This document shows positions 32,037 to 39,796 of a stretch of DNA of 64,000 nucleotides, one piece after another. The translations under genes were made by a program, and so were the position numbers. The first letter of the stretch is position 1, and every line of letters begins with the position of its first letter. The DNA is from Solirubrobacter soli DSM 22325 (GTDB lineage Bacteria > Actinomycetota > Thermoleophilia > Solirubrobacterales > Solirubrobacteraceae): NCBI RefSeq assembly GCF_000423665.1, contig NZ_KE384073.1:76144-140143 (forward strand), written 5' to 3'. The notes under the pieces are model-generated. The model searched no databases. It was not told the origin of the DNA and saw nothing but the letters and a program-made list of their open reading frames with translations.

Positions 32037-32395
32037 CGATCCGGCGCGCGATCCCGAACATGGTGGCCGACGATCTGGCGAAGAGCCGCGAGTTCTACGC
32101 GGGCTTCCTCGGCTTCGACGTGGCGATGGACGAGCCCGGCTTCACGATGTTCGCCTCGCCGTCGAACCGCACGGCGCAGATCACCCTCGCCGACAAGCAC
32201 AACCCGGGCCAGGATCGCGGGATCTCGGAAGCGCACGTGAGCGTGGAGGTCGAGGACGTCGACGCGCTCCACGCGGAGGCGGTCCGCCGCGGCCTGGACA
32301 TCGTCTACCCGCTCACCGACGAGCCCTGGGGCATCCGCCGGTTCTTCGTCAAGGACCCCGACGGCACCGTGATCAACGTGGCGATGCATCTCTGA
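32033..32395 (+). CDS. VOC-family glyoxalase/bleomycin-resistance-type protein
   Basis: 120 aa. RRAIPNMVADDLAKSREFYAGFLGFDV is the classic first beta-alpha unit; SEAHVSVEVEDVDALHAEAVRRG and GIRRFFVKDPDGTVINV complete the second. His and Glu-type metal ligands are possible, but the activity cannot be assigned. The GTG start overlaps the repeat-protein stop and the TGA overlaps the methyltransferase ATG, so five cistrons from smc run without a gap. Confidence 0.88.
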   Translation: MTIRRAIPNMVADDLAKSREFYAGFLGFDVAMDEPGFTMFASPSNRTAQITLADKHNPGQDRGISEAHVSVEVEDVDALHAEAVRRGLDIVYPLTDEPWGIRRFFVKDPDGTVINVAMHL

Positions 32396-33213
32396 TGCTC
32401 GGTGGCGTCCCAGAGACCGCGCTCTGGACGCTCTACCACCGCTCGCTGGCGGCGCGGCAGGGTGTGCTGGACGACCCGAAGGCGATCGAGCTCGTCGACG
32501 AGATCGACTACCCCTTCAAAGCGCGCTTCGGCGGCGGAGAGACCGCGACCTGGCAGGGCCTGCGGGTCCGCGCCTTCGACAACGAGATCCGTCGCGTCCT
32601 GCACGACAAGCCGGACGCGACGGTGGTCGCACTCGGCGAAGGGCTCGAGACCCAGCGGTTCCGCGTGGACAACGGCCGCGTGCGCTGGATCACCGTCGAC
32701 CTGCCGGACCTGATCGCGGTCCGCTCCCGCTACCTGGGAGGCGAGACGATCACGGCCTCCGCGCTCGACGTCGACGCCTGGGCGCACACGAAGCCCGACC
32801 TGATCACCGCCCAGGGCCTGCTGATGTACCTGACCCGCGACGAGGTCCACGGCCTGTTCGAGCGGATGCCGCCGGCGGAGGTCGTCTTCGACGTCGTCTC
32901 GCCCTGGCTCGCGAACCGCCGCCCGAAGCGCGACGCCTACGAGGCCCCGCCCTGGACCTGGAGCGCCGACAAGCGCGAGCTCGCCACGCTCCCGCTCAGC
33001 GACCTGCACCGCGTGCCGTTCCCGCACGCGGGGCGCTTCCTCGTCCCATTGCTGACGCGCGTCGTCCGCGCGATCGACGTCTACAGCGCGTGGACGATCG
33101 CCGCGAGCAGCTCGAACACGAGCACCCCGCCGACCACCAGCACCGCCGCCAGCAGCGCGAACGCGCCCAGCGCGAACCGCGAAGCCACCCGCGCGACCCG
33201 CCGCGACGTGTAA
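32395..33213 (+). CDS. Leucine carboxyl methyltransferase (PPM)-family O-methyltransferase
   Basis: 272 aa. VVALGEGLETQRFRV matches the family SAM loop (LGxGLDTRxxR), and RWITVDLPDLIAVRSRYL and LITAQGLLMYLTRDEV are further family blocks. In characterised relatives it methylates carboxyls, and bacterial members act on small molecules. The last 45 or so residues (from SSSNTSTPPTTS) are antisense to the end of the next gene and look like run-through, so the natural C-terminus has probably been lost or replaced. Confidence 0.85.
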   Translation: MLGGVPETALWTLYHRSLAARQGVLDDPKAIELVDEIDYPFKARFGGGETATWQGLRVRAFDNEIRRVLHDKPDATVVALGEGLETQRFRVDNGRVRWITVDLPDLIAVRSRYLGGETITASALDVDAWAHTKPDLITAQGLLMYLTRDEVHGLFERMPPAEVVFDVVSPWLANRRPKRDAYEAPPWTWSADKRELATLPLSDLHRVPFPHAGRFLVPLLTRVVRAIDVYSAWTIAASSSNTSTPPTTSTAASSANAPSANREATRATRRDV

Positions 33214-33431
33214 CGCGTCTCGGTCGGCAGCCGCCGCTCGGCGACGACCATCAGCACCGCGCCCAGCAGCCCGGCGCCGTACTGCCGCCGCTCGGCCTCG
33301 CACACCCGCTCGCGCCAGCGCGTGGCCATCGCGCGCGCCTCGCGCCGCTTGCGCAGCGCCCGCCGCGGGAGCGTCTCCAGGCGAGACTCCCAATAGGTGA
33401 GCGATTCGCGTGCATCACCGAGAGCGGACAT
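33081..33431 (-). CDS. Small membrane-anchored hypothetical protein
   Basis: 116 aa. A basic helical N-terminus (RRALRKRREARAMATRWRERV) is followed by a hydrophobic stretch (YGAGLLGAVLMVVA) and a C-terminal helix pair (FALGAFALLAAVLVVGGVLVFELLAAIV). Not recognised. The ATG at 33431 follows TATCCT by 8 nt. It shares a -10 palindrome with ftsY and overlaps the convergent methyltransferase by 133 bp. Confidence 0.65.
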   Translation of the reverse strand: MSALGDARESLTYWESRLETLPRRALRKRREARAMATRWRERVCEAERRQYGAGLLGAVLMVVAERRLPTETRYTSRRVARVASRFALGAFALLAAVLVVGGVLVFELLAAIVHAL

Positions 33432-33439
33432 GGATTCCG

Positions 33440-33449
33440 AGGATATCCT
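33440..33449. promoter_or_regulatory. Bidirectional -10 palindrome AGGATATCCT
   Basis: Plus strand: TATCCT (33444-33449) ends 12 nt before the ftsY ATG. Minus strand: TATCCT (33445 to 33440) ends 8 nt before the ATG at 33431. One 10-bp palindrome thus gives both divergent genes the same hexamer. Confidence 0.65.
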
Positions 33450-33461
33450 GCGCCGGACCTT

Positions 33462-34460
33462 ATGGCCCGTGATTGGTATGACCTGTTCGAGCTCGGCGCC
33501 CACGTCGCGTCGCCGCCTCCGTCTGAGCCTGAGCGCGAGGAGAGGCGCCGCGGCTTCTTCCGCCGCATGCGCGACAACATGCGCAAGACGCGCGAGGCGC
33601 TGCAGGCGGAGGTCCAGGCGACCCTGTTCACCGGCGACCTCAACGCCGACACGTGGGAGCGCCTCGAGGAGGCGCTGATCTACGCCGACGTCGGCGCCCG
33701 CACCACCGCCCAGGTGGTCGAGGAGCTCGAGCGCGAGGCCGAGGAGGGGTCCCTCGTCGGCGGCGAGGCGCTCACCAACCGGCTCGCGGAGCTGCTGGCC
33801 AAGCTCGCGCGCACGGGCGACGACAAGATCGACCTGCGGCCGGACCCGACCGTGATCCTCGTCGTCGGCGTCAACGGCACCGGCAAGACGACCACGATCG
33901 GCAAGCTCGCCTGGCACCTGCGCAACACGCTCGGCCTGACGGTCGTCGTCGGCGCGGCGGACACGTTCCGCGCCGCCGCGGTCGAGCAGCTCGAGCGCTG
34001 GGGCGAGCGCGCGGGCGTGGACGTCGTCAAGGGCCCGGAGGGCTCGGACCCCGGCGCGGTGGCGTTCGACGCGATCGCGCGCGGTCGCGAGCGCGGGGCG
34101 GACGTGATCATCATCGACACCGCCGGCCGGCTGCACACGCAGACGAACCTGATGGAGGAGCTCTCCAAGGTCCGCCGCGTCATCACCAAGCAGATGCCCG
34201 AGGCGCCGCACGAGACCCTGATGACCGTCGACGCGACCACGGGCCAGAACGGCGTGCGCCAGGCCAAGCTGTTCGGCGAGGCCGTCGGCGTGACCGGGAT
34301 CATCCTCACCAAGCTCGACGGGACGGCCAAGGGCGGCATCGCGCTCGCGATCGCCAACGAGCTCGGGATCCCCGTCAAATTGATCGGCATCGGCGAGCAG
34401 TTGGAGGACCTGCGGCCCTTCGACGCCGACGACTTCGCGAAAGCCCTGCTGACCGCGTAA
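33462..34460 (+). CDS. ftsY: Signal recognition particle receptor FtsY
   Basis: 332 aa. NG domain: N-domain helices (RRGFFRRMRDNMRKTREALQ...), G1 GVNGTGKTTTIGKL (about 135), DTAGRLHTQTNLMEEL (G3), TKLDGTAKGG (G4 region) and GIGEQLEDLRPFD. It docks SRP-bound ribosomes at the membrane with Ffh, also in this window. The long acidic A domain of E. coli FtsY is absent, as in many actinobacteria with a short N-terminus. The ATG at 33462 is supported by TATCCT 12 nt upstream. Confidence 0.95.
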   Translation: MARDWYDLFELGAHVASPPPSEPEREERRRGFFRRMRDNMRKTREALQAEVQATLFTGDLNADTWERLEEALIYADVGARTTAQVVEELEREAEEGSLVGGEALTNRLAELLAKLARTGDDKIDLRPDPTVILVVGVNGTGKTTTIGKLAWHLRNTLGLTVVVGAADTFRAAAVEQLERWGERAGVDVVKGPEGSDPGAVAFDAIARGRERGADVIIIDTAGRLHTQTNLMEELSKVRRVITKQMPEAPHETLMTVDATTGQNGVRQAKLFGEAVGVTGIILTKLDGTAKGGIALAIANELGIPVKLIGIGEQLEDLRPFDADDFAKALLTA

Positions 34461-34479
34461 CACGCGACGATCCAGCAGA

Positions 34480-34485
34480 TACGAT
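34480..34485 (+). promoter_or_regulatory. -10 box (TACGAT) of nfeD
   Basis: TACGAT ends 6 nt before ATG 34492, so the transcript would begin at or next to the start codon. Confidence 0.55.
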
Positions 34486-34491
34486 CGGAAC

Positions 34492-34923
34492 ATGGACCCG
34501 TGGGTGCTCTGGGTGATCGCGGCGGTGGTGCTCGCAATCGGCGAGATGGCCACGCTGAGCTTCTTCCTGGCGCCCTTCGCCGGCGGCGCGGCCGTGGCCG
34601 CGGTGCTCTCGGCGCTCGGAGCGGGGGCCACGATCGAATGGGCGGCGTTCCTGGTGGTCTCCGTCGTCCTGCTCGCGGCGCTGCGCCCGATCGCGCGCGA
34701 GCATCAACGCACCAAGGGCAAGGTCAAGATGAACACCGCGGCGCTGGTGGGGCAGACCGCGATGGTCGTGGAGCGGATCGCGAACGCCGAAGGCGTGGGC
34801 TGCGTGAAGCTCGACGGTGAGATCTGGACCGCCCGGGCGTTCGACGACGACGAGGTCATCGAACCCGGGACGAGGGTCCACGTGCTCGAGATCCGGGGCG
34901 CCACGGCGCTCGTCAGCCAGTGA
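34492..34923 (+). CDS. NfeD-like membrane protein
   Basis: 143 aa. Two or three N-terminal helices (WVLWVIAAVVLAIGEMATLSF, GGAAVAAVLSALG, EWAAFLVVSVVLLAALRP) and a C-terminal OB-fold (LVGQTAMVVERIANAEGVGCVKLDGEIWTARA). NfeD proteins associate with SPFH/stomatin partners, and such a gene follows 10 bp after the stop. Together they probably organise membrane microdomains. Confidence 0.9.
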   Translation: MDPWVLWVIAAVVLAIGEMATLSFFLAPFAGGAAVAAVLSALGAGATIEWAAFLVVSVVLLAALRPIAREHQRTKGKVKMNTAALVGQTAMVVERIANAEGVGCVKLDGEIWTARAFDDDEVIEPGTRVHVLEIRGATALVSQ

Positions 34924-34933
34924 GGGAGACCGC

Positions 34934-35980
34934 ATGACCGCAGGTTTGATCGTTCTGATCGTCCTGGCGCTGTTCGTGTTCATCACCGCCGCCGCAGGGG
35001 TGCGGATCGTGCCGCAGGCGCGGGCGGGGATCGTGGAGCGGCTCGGCCGCTATTCACGCACGCTCGAGCCCGGGCTGACGTTGATCGTGCCGTACATCGA
35101 CCGCGTGAAGCCGCTGATCGACCTCCGCGAGCAGGTCGTCTCGTTCCCACCGCAGCCGGTGATCACCGAGGACAACCTGGTCGTCGGGATCGACACCGTC
35201 ATCTACTTCACCGTCACCGACCCTCGTGCCGCCACGTACGAGGTCGCGAATCCACTGCAGGCGATCGAGCAGCTGACGGTGACGACGCTGCGCAATGTGA
35301 TCGGCGGCATGACCCTCGAGGACACGCTGACCTCGCGCGACTCGATCAACAACGCGCTGCGCGCCGTGCTCGACGAGGCCACCGGCCGCTGGGGCATCCG
35401 CGTCAACCGCGTCGAGCTCAAGTCGGTCGAGCCGCCGCGCACGGTCCAGGAGGCGATGGAGAAGCAGATGCGCGCCGAGCGCGACCGCCGCGCCACGATC
35501 CTCACCGCCGAGGGCGTCAAGCAGTCCCAGATCCTCACGGCCGAGGGCGAGAAGCAGTCCGCGGTCCTGCGTGCCGAGGGCGCGCGCACCGCCGCGATCC
35601 TCAAGGCCGAGGGCGAGGCGAAGGCGATCGAGACCGTCTTCGGCGCGATCCACGACGGCGCCCCCGACCAGGCGCTCCTGAGCTACCAGTACCTGCAGAT
35701 GCTCCCGCAGCTCGCCCAGGGCAACGCGAACAAGGTGTGGGTGATCCCGTCGGAGTTCTCGCAGGCGCTCGGCAACGTCGTCTCGAGCTTCACCGACGGC
35801 GTGCCGGCCAAGGCCAAGCCGCGCCCGCGCAACATGGACGAGATCGACGCCAAGGCCGCCGCGGACGCCGAAGAGGCCGCCCGTGCCGCCCGCGAGGCGA
35901 CCGAGCTGGCCAACGAGACGACGTCGCCGGTCCCGCGCGAGATCCCGCCGCCGCCCAGCCCGCCGGCGCCCGACGCCTAG
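34934..35980 (+). CDS. SPFH/Band 7 (stomatin-like) membrane protein
   Basis: 348 aa. One N-terminal helix (GLIVLIVLALFVFITAAAG) then the SPFH domain (RIVPQARAGIVERLGRYSRTLEPGL ... ID..VYFTVTDP) and a helical segment with four ILTAEG/VLRAEG/ILKAEG-type repeats that drive oligomerisation. A Pro-rich tail ends the protein. GAGGGAG five nt before the ATG is a good Shine-Dalgarno, expected for the second gene of an operon in this genome. Its partner NfeD is upstream. Confidence 0.93.
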   Translation: MTAGLIVLIVLALFVFITAAAGVRIVPQARAGIVERLGRYSRTLEPGLTLIVPYIDRVKPLIDLREQVVSFPPQPVITEDNLVVGIDTVIYFTVTDPRAATYEVANPLQAIEQLTVTTLRNVIGGMTLEDTLTSRDSINNALRAVLDEATGRWGIRVNRVELKSVEPPRTVQEAMEKQMRAERDRRATILTAEGVKQSQILTAEGEKQSAVLRAEGARTAAILKAEGEAKAIETVFGAIHDGAPDQALLSYQYLQMLPQLAQGNANKVWVIPSEFSQALGNVVSSFTDGVPAKAKPRPRNMDEIDAKAAADAEEAARAAREATELANETTSPVPREIPPPPSPPAPDA

Positions 35981-36000
35981 CCCCACGATCATCCGACCTT
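35981..36000. repeat. Second repeat family, copy C (shortened)
   Basis: The 14-mer GATCATCCGACCTT after CCCCAC matches the end of 62296-62323 but lacks three C's. It begins directly after the SPFH stop codon, as copies A and B follow other genes. Confidence 0.6.
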
Positions 36001-36047
36001 AGGCGCGGCCTCGTGCCGCGCCCCCGCGCGGCCCGCCCGCGCGCCGC

Positions 36048-36623
36048 CTACTCCGGCTTCGCCCGCAGGCCGTCCAGCGCGATCGCCAGCACGCGGTCGC
36101 GCTGCGAGTCGTCGACGTACTTGGCGGCGACGATGCCTGAGACCATGCGCAGGACGTCGTCGAACTCGACGTCCGGGCGGATCTCGCCGGACGCCTGGGC
36201 GCGCGCGAACAGCGGCTTGCTCGCGTCGAACATCGCGGCGCGGCAGGCGCTGAACATCTCGGAGTCCTTGTTCAGGGCCTCCTTCATCGCCATCTTCGTC
36301 GCCACGTAGTCGGTGAAGTTCTCCAGCCAGGCGGCGAAGCCGTCCCACGGCTCCATCGCGTAGAGCTGGCGGGCGCTGTCGCACAGCTCCTCGACTCCGC
36401 CGACGTAGACCGACGTGAACAGGTCCTGGCGGGTCGGGAAGTTCCGGTAGAGCGTGCCGATGCCCACGTTCGCGCGGCGCGCGATGTCCTCCAGCGACGC
36501 GTCCGTCCCGTTCTCGGCGAACACTTCCCGCGCGGCCGCGATCAGGGCGTCGAAGTTGCGCCGCGCGTCGGCGCGCTGCGGGCGGCGGACGGTGATGGGG
36601 AGGAGCGTTGGTGACTCGGACAT
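36048..36623 (-). CDS. TetR/AcrR-family transcriptional regulator
   Basis: 191 aa. The N-terminal HTH is textbook: FDALIAAAREVFAENGTDASLEDIARRANVGIGTLYRNFPTRQDLF, with recognition helix VGIGTLYRNFP. The C-terminal ligand domain resembles the SACE_7040/TetR C-terminal type. Its promoter region holds three GGAGG-N4-CCTCC palindromes at 22-bp spacing, one of which covers its own -10, so autoregulation is likely. The regulated target may be the small divergent gene; the ligand is unknown. Confidence 0.93.
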   Translation of the reverse strand: MSESPTLLPITVRRPQRADARRNFDALIAAAREVFAENGTDASLEDIARRANVGIGTLYRNFPTRQDLFTSVYVGGVEELCDSARQLYAMEPWDGFAAWLENFTDYVATKMAMKEALNKDSEMFSACRAAMFDASKPLFARAQASGEIRPDVEFDDVLRMVSGIVAAKYVDDSQRDRVLAIALDGLRAKPE

Positions 36624-36637
36624 TTTCTTCTCGGAGT

Positions 36638-36695
36638 GGAGGATAGCCTCCGCTATAGTGGAGGCAAGCCTCCGGAAACGTGGAGGCTGTCCTCC
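36638..36695. promoter_or_regulatory. Three phased TetR operators over divergent promoters
   Basis: GGAGG-N4-CCTCC occurs at 36638-36651, 36660-36673 and 36682-36695, each exactly 22 bp from the next, so all lie on one face of the helix. The minus -10 TATCCT (36645 to 36640) lies inside operator 1. A plus-strand TATAGT (36654-36659) lies between operators 1 and 2. Binding would block both directions. Confidence 0.8.
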
Positions 36696-36913
36696 ATTTT
36701 ATCCCTTACGACCGAAAGACGAACGCCATTCTCACGCGTGACTCATCCCAGGAGGGCCGTCGTCGGGCTCCCCGTCCGGTCGACCGCCGGAACCGGCCGC
36801 TGGTCGCGGCCACCCGCCGTACGCTGCGCGACCGCGCGGACGCGGCACTGATCAACCAGTGGCTCTCCGAGCAGGCCACGACGCCACGGGCGCCCAAGAC
36901 GCCCGCGGCGTAA
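36680..36913 (+). CDS. Small basic hypothetical protein, probable TetR target
   Basis: 77 aa from a GTG at 36680, which lies just before operator 3. Composition is rich in Arg, Ala and Thr; the C-terminal half RTLRDRADAALINQWLSEQ looks like a helix. Not recognised. Support is positional: a TATAGT -10 20 nt upstream, TetR operators over it, and a strong terminator 31 bp after its stop. A later start is possible. Confidence 0.45.
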   Translation: MEAVLHFIPYDRKTNAILTRDSSQEGRRRAPRPVDRRNRPLVAATRRTLRDRADAALINQWLSEQATTPRAPKTPAA

Positions 36914-36943
36914 CGACCTCTTCCTCTCTCTCCCCTTGAATCA

Positions 36944-36968
36944 GGGCGGCCTCCGAGCCGCCCTTTTT
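36944..36968 (+). terminator. Intrinsic terminator
   Basis: GGGCGGC and GCCGCCC form a 7-bp GC stem with a 6-nt loop, followed by TTTTT. It ends the small TetR-linked transcript. The convergent sthA stop begins at the end of the T-tract. Confidence 0.85.
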
Positions 36969-38371
36969 CATGCCCCGAAGGCCTTCATCGCCTTGATCCG
37001 GTTGTCCGCGTCGAGCGCGGCCACCTTGTAGGACTCGGCGAACGTGGGGTAGTTGAAGACCGCGGTGACGAGGAAGTCCAGCCCGCCGGCACCGGCGGCC
37101 ATCACGGCTTGCCCGATGTGGACGAGGTCGGTGGCGCTCGTGCCGAGCACGTGCACGCCCAGCACGGAGCGGTCCTCGGGGGAGACGAGCAGCTTCAGGA
37201 TGCCGTCGCGGTCGCCGGAGATCACCCCGCGGGCGAGCTCGCTGAAGCGCGCCATCCCGGCGACGTAGGGAACCGCCTCGTCGGTCAGCTGCTCCTCGGT
37301 GCGCCCGACCATCGCCAGCTCAGGGATCGCGTAGACGCCGTACGGGATCAGCTGCGGCAGCGAGGCGACCGGCTGGTCGAACGCGTGCAGCGCCGCGATC
37401 CGGCCCTGCTCCATCGCGGTCGCGGCCAGGCCCGCGCCGCCGGCGACGTCGCCGACCGCGAAGATGTGCGACACCGCGGTGCGGTAGGCCTCGTCGACCT
37501 TGATCCGCCCGCGCTTGTCGCACTCCAGGCCGGTGGCGCCGAGCCCGAGCTTGTCCGTGTCGCCCTGGCGGCCGGTCGCGTAGAGCACGGTCTCGGACAC
37601 GATCTCCTTGCCGGAGGCCAGCTTCAGCCGCGCGCCGCGGCCCTTGAGGGCCTCGACGGCGTCGACCTTCTCGCGCAGCCGGAACGTGACGTTGCGGCGC
37701 CGCAGCAGGTACTGGAAGGCCTCGCCGATCTCGGTGTCGAGGAAGCTCAGGACGCGGTCGCGCTGGTCGACGACGGTCACCTTGGTCCCGAGCGCGCCGA
37801 ACATCGACGCGTACTCGACACCGATCACGCCCGCGCCCACGACGGTCATCGTGCGCGGGACGCGGCTCTCGAGCTTGAGCAGGCCGTCGGAGTCGATGAT
37901 CGTCCGGTCGTCGAACTCGACCGTGGCTGGCCGGGCGGGGCGTGTGCCCGTGGCGATGACGATGCGGGCGGCCCGGATCGGGTCGTCCGAGCCGTCGAGG
38001 CGCACGGTGTGATCGTCCTCGAACGCGGCATCACCGGGCAGCAACCCGACGTGGTTGCGCCGGAACTGCTCGCGCGTGATCGCGGTCTCGGCCGCGACGA
38101 CGGCGGCCGCGCGGTCGAGGAGTTGCTGAATCGCCTCACGCTCGGTCTCCTCGACCCGGCTCGGATCGAGCACGTCCAGAGGGCGCGTGGCGAGCTGCTC
38201 CAGGGTGGCCTGGCGCAGCGTCTTCGAGGGGATCGTCCCGGTATGGATCGAGACGCCTCCGAGGCGGTTTCGGCGTTCGGCAACGGCGACGCGTTTGCCG
38301 AGCTTGGCTGCTTGGATGGCGGCCTTCTGACCGCCGGGACCCGAGCCGATGACAAGAAGATCGAGCTCCAC
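36968..38371 (-). CDS. sthA: Soluble pyridine nucleotide transhydrogenase (Si-specific)
   Basis: 467 aa flavoprotein of the lipoamide-dehydrogenase-like fold. FAD site VIGSGPGGQKAAIQAAKLG, NAD site VVGAGVIGVEYASMFGALG, and FAVGDVAGG. The redox-active CxxxxC of dehydrogenases is replaced by GGVSIHTGTIPSKTLR, which is diagnostic of SthA (UdhA). It balances NADH and NADPH. The GTG at 38371 is 11 nt after TAGGAG on the minus strand; that box overlaps the -10 of divergent ffh. Confidence 0.92.
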   Translation of the reverse strand: MELDLLVIGSGPGGQKAAIQAAKLGKRVAVAERRNRLGGVSIHTGTIPSKTLRQATLEQLATRPLDVLDPSRVEETEREAIQQLLDRAAAVVAAETAITREQFRRNHVGLLPGDAAFEDDHTVRLDGSDDPIRAARIVIATGTRPARPATVEFDDRTIIDSDGLLKLESRVPRTMTVVGAGVIGVEYASMFGALGTKVTVVDQRDRVLSFLDTEIGEAFQYLLRRRNVTFRLREKVDAVEALKGRGARLKLASGKEIVSETVLYATGRQGDTDKLGLGATGLECDKRGRIKVDEAYRTAVSHIFAVGDVAGGAGLAATAMEQGRIAALHAFDQPVASLPQLIPYGVYAIPELAMVGRTEEQLTDEAVPYVAGMARFSELARGVISGDRDGILKLLVSPEDRSVLGVHVLGTSATDLVHIGQAVMAAGAGGLDFLVTAVFNYPTFAESYKVAALDADNRIKAMKAFGA

Positions 38372-38382
38372 GGGCGCGAAGT

Positions 38383-38392
38383 CTCCTACAGT
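38383..38392. promoter_or_regulatory. Overlapping divergent -10 boxes of sthA and ffh
   Basis: Plus TACAGT (38387-38392) ends 10 nt before the ffh ATG. Minus TAGGAG (38388 to 38383) ends 11 nt before the sthA GTG and is a weaker match. They share the central TA in a 31-bp intergenic gap. Confidence 0.5.
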
Positions 38393-38402
38393 CTCAATTC
38401 AT

Positions 38403-39734
38403 ATGTTCGATTCGCTCTCGGAGAAGCTGCAAGGGACGCTCGCGGGGGTACGCCAGCGCGGCGCCCTGACCGAGGACGACATCAACAAGGCCATGCGCGA
38501 GATCCGCCTGGCGCTGCTCGAGGCCGACGTCAACTTCAAGGTCGTCAAGCAGTTCACGAGCGCCGTCAAGGAGCGCGCGCTGGGGATCGAGGTCACCAAG
38601 CAGCTCAACCCGGGCCAGCAGGTGATCAAGATCGTCAACGAGGAGCTGACCGCCCTGATGGGCGGCCAGTCCGCGGGCATCACCTTCTCGCCGCGCCCGC
38701 CGACCGTGATCCTCATGGCCGGCCTGCAGGGCTCCGGCAAGACGACCGCCACGGCCAAGCTGGCGAAGCTGCTCAAAGAGCAGAACAAGTCCTCGGTCGC
38801 CGTCGCCGCGTGCGACGTCTACCGCCCGGCCGCCGTCGAACAGCTGATCAAGGTCGGCGCCCAGGCGGGCGCGACCGTCTACGAGCAGGGCACCGACAAG
38901 GACCCGGTCGACATCGCCGGCTGGGCGCTCGACCAGGCCAAGCGCGACGGCAAGGACGTCCTGATCGTCGACACCTCCGGCCGCCTGCACGTCGACGAGG
39001 CGCTCATGCAGGAGCTGGCGAACATCAAGAAGCGCGTCAAGCCGCACGTCGTGCTGCTCGTCGTGGACGCCATGACCGGCCAGGACGCGGTCAACGTCGC
39101 CGAGCAGTTCGCCGAGGTCGCCCAGTTCGACGGCGTGATCCTCTCGAAGCTCGACGGCGATGCGCGCGGCGGCGCGGCACTCTCGGTCAAGGCCGTCACC
39201 GGAAAGCCGATCCTGTTCGCCTCGACGGGCGAGAAGCTGGGCGATTTCGAGAAGTTCCACCCCGACCGCATGTCGCAGCGGATCCTCGGCATGGGCGACG
39301 TCCTGTCGTTCATCGAGCGCGCGGAGCAGCAGGTCGACGAGGACGAGGCCAAGGAGCTCGAGCGCAAGCTCCGGAAGAACCAGTTCACGCTCGAGGACTT
39401 CCTCGACCAGCTCAAGAAGATCCGCCGCATGGGGCCGCTCACGTCCCTGCTCGGGATGATCCCGGGCCTCGCGGGCCACCAGCTCTCGAAGATGAACGTC
39501 GACGAGTCCGAGCTCGATCGCGTCGAGGCGATCGTGCTGTCGATGACCCCGTACGAGCGCCGGCATCCCGAGCTGATCAAGGGCTCGCGTCGCCTGCGCA
39601 TCGCCAAGGGCTCGGGCACGACCGTCCAGCAGGTCAATCAGCTGGTCAAGCAGTTCGACCAGATGCGCAAGCTCATGCGCGGGATCCAGCAGGGCAAGAT
39701 GCCCGACCTGGGTCAGCTGATGAGACAGCGTTAG
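38403..39734 (+). CDS. ffh: Signal recognition particle protein Ffh
   Basis: 443 aa. N domain (MFDSLSEKLQGTLAGVRQRG...), G1 GLQGSGKTTATAKL (about 106), DTSGRLHVDEALMQEL, SKLDGDARGG, and the M domain from about 300 with the SRP-RNA-binding SGTTVQQVNQLVKQF region. The C-terminus ends soon after the M-domain helices, with few methionines. It delivers signal-sequence-bearing ribosomes to FtsY. Confidence 0.96.
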   Translation: MFDSLSEKLQGTLAGVRQRGALTEDDINKAMREIRLALLEADVNFKVVKQFTSAVKERALGIEVTKQLNPGQQVIKIVNEELTALMGGQSAGITFSPRPPTVILMAGLQGSGKTTATAKLAKLLKEQNKSSVAVAACDVYRPAAVEQLIKVGAQAGATVYEQGTDKDPVDIAGWALDQAKRDGKDVLIVDTSGRLHVDEALMQELANIKKRVKPHVVLLVVDAMTGQDAVNVAEQFAEVAQFDGVILSKLDGDARGGAALSVKAVTGKPILFASTGEKLGDFEKFHPDRMSQRILGMGDVLSFIERAEQQVDEDEAKELERKLRKNQFTLEDFLDQLKKIRRMGPLTSLLGMIPGLAGHQLSKMNVDESELDRVEAIVLSMTPYERRHPELIKGSRRLRIAKGSGTTVQQVNQLVKQFDQMRKLMRGIQQGKMPDLGQLMRQR

Positions 39735-39779
39735 CTCACCGCGCGCCCACTTCGCGGCGGACCCGCCGCGGTGATCCGC

Positions 39780-39785
39780 TATCCT
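39780..39785 (+). promoter_or_regulatory. -10 box of rpsP (TATCCT)
   Basis: TATCCT ends 11 nt before the rpsP ATG within CCGCTATCCT, matching the rpmF promoter. It allows rpsP and its followers to be expressed apart from ffh. Confidence 0.65.
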
Positions 39786-39796
39786 GCCGCGCCGAT

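Noticed and set aside
36636..36851. Alternative 71-codon frame over the TetR operators
   Set aside because: It begins within operator 1, upstream of the plus -10, and has no link to the terminator, so it would not be in the transcript.
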